Below are positions 5,060-5,640 of a DNA stretch of 5,640 nucleotides, piece after piece. This DNA is from Deltaproteobacteria bacterium (GTDB lineage Bacteria; SAR324; JACQKK01), in NCBI GenBank assembly GCA_029879595.1, contig JAOUPZ010000216.1, positions 1 through 5,640 of the forward strand. Reading direction: 5' to 3'. Below the pieces are notes generated by a model that saw only the letters and a program-made list of their open reading frames with translations, searched no databases and was not told the origin of the DNA. Each line of letters opens with the position of its first letter. Position 1 is the first letter of the stretch. The position numbers and the translations under genes are program-made.

Positions 5060-5640
5060 TCAAATGTTGGGACTTTTCCCGAAAGCCGCGCCAGCGGCCT
5101 CGAAAACAGCCTCCGAAAGGGTGGGGTGGGCATGAATGGTGGCCAGAATTTCCTCTGCGGTGGCCTCCAGCCTGATGGCCAGCGCAAGCTCCGCCAGCAG
5201 TTCGGTGACCTCCGGTCCGATCATATGGGCTCCCAGCAGTTGCCCGTGGGGCTCGCCAAAAATCAGTTTAACCATTCCCTCGGTATGTCCCATGGCATTG
5301 GCCTTGCCCGAAGCGGCAAAGGGAAACCTGCCGATGCGTACCTGAAGCCCCTGTTCCTGGCATTGTTTTTCTGTCAGTCCCACGGAGGCCACCTGGGGCT
5401 GGCAGTAGGTGCAGGCGGGCATGTTGGCGTAATCAACGCCGTGATGGGACTCACCGGCCAGCGCGGCCACGGCGGCCTCGGCCTCGGCGCTGGCCTTGTG
5501 TGCCAGGAGCTGCCTGCCGGTGACATCCCCGATGGCGTATATATGGGGCTGGCTGGTACGCATGTGGTCATCCACGGCGATAAAGCCGTTTTCAGACAGG
5601 GCCACCCCGGCAGCCTCCAGGCCCAGGCCCTGGACAGCCG
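5060..5640 (-). CDS. lpdA: Dihydrolipoamide dehydrogenase, C-terminal part
   Basis: This is the FAD-dependent E3 enzyme that re-oxidises dihydrolipoyl groups with NAD+ in 2-oxoacid dehydrogenase complexes or the glycine cleavage system. The window holds about the last 192 residues; the N-terminus, with the first FAD motif and the redox disulfide, lies beyond 5640. Visible in order: GLGLEAAGVAL, the end of the NAD domain; YAIGDV, the second FAD-contact motif; then the dimerisation domain starting near MPACTYCQPQVASVGLTE. The segment LLGAHMIGPEVTELLAELALAI is typical of the family, and HAHPTLSE carries the catalytic His-Glu pair from the partner subunit. The protein ends FGKSPNI with a TGA stop. 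The HPTLSE motif favours lipoamide dehydrogenase over glutathione or mercuric reductase relatives. Which complex it serves cannot be told, because its upstream neighbours are outside the window. The symbol is by family only, since many genomes have several paralogues. Confidence 0.93.
   Translation of the reverse strand, partial: AVQGLGLEAAGVALSENGFIAVDDHMRTSQPHIYAIGDVTGRQLLAHKASAEAEAAVAALAGESHHGVDYANMPACTYCQPQVASVGLTEKQCQEQGLQVRIGRFPFAASGKANAMGHTEGMVKLIFGEPHGQLLGAHMIGPEVTELLAELALAIRLEATAEEILATIHAHPTLSEAVFEAAGAAFGKSPNI

Overview
The window is a chromosomal stretch from a bacterium with a moderately GC-rich genome, broken by short AT-rich intergenic DNA. Every gene I can support lies on the minus strand, so transcription runs from high to low coordinates. 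The organism cannot be named from this sequence. The GNRA-capped short SRP RNA, the style of the lipoamide dehydrogenase C-terminus (CTYCQPQVASVG) and the large cyclic-nucleotide/PAS/REC/GGDEF protein would suit a Gram-negative of the proteobacterial or Desulfobacterota type, but this is inference.

Layout in transcriptional order: (1) 5640-5060, the C-terminal part of a dihydrolipoamide dehydrogenase, entering from outside the window. (2) 5059-4713, a 347-base AT-rich intergenic region with no convincing gene. It holds two promoter-like pairs, a perfect 13-bp inverted repeat that brackets one of them, and a second 10-bp inverted repeat that could fold into a leader stem-loop. (3) 4712-2025, an 895-residue diguanylate cyclase with the order cyclic-nucleotide-binding domain, PAS, degenerate histidine-kinase module, receiver, GGDEF. 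The GGEEF site and the RxxD inhibitory site are intact, but the kinase has lost its phospho-acceptor His and key ATP-binding residues. (4) 2024-1728, a GC-rich spacer with only a weak promoter candidate. (5) About 1727-1626, the small bacterial SRP RNA (4.5S, ffs), recognised from its domain IV loop and a 16-bp basal helix. (6) 1616-1594, a strong hairpin. (7) 1546 to beyond position 1, dnaX (DNA polymerase III tau/gamma), running off the window after 515 codons. It ends here in eleven tandem 12-bp units that encode Gln-Pro-[Ala/Glu]-[Ala/Val] in the linker before the tau C-terminal domain.

The window is mainly housekeeping: oxidoreductase, SRP RNA and clamp loader. One large signalling gene sits between them. 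ffs directly upstream of dnaX is an arrangement known from other bacteria and may be one transcription unit. The signalling protein looks self-standing, since no partner kinase or transporter is visible beside it. The observations most worth following are the pseudokinase inside the cyclase, the promoter framed by an inverted repeat upstream of it, and the repeat tract in dnaX.
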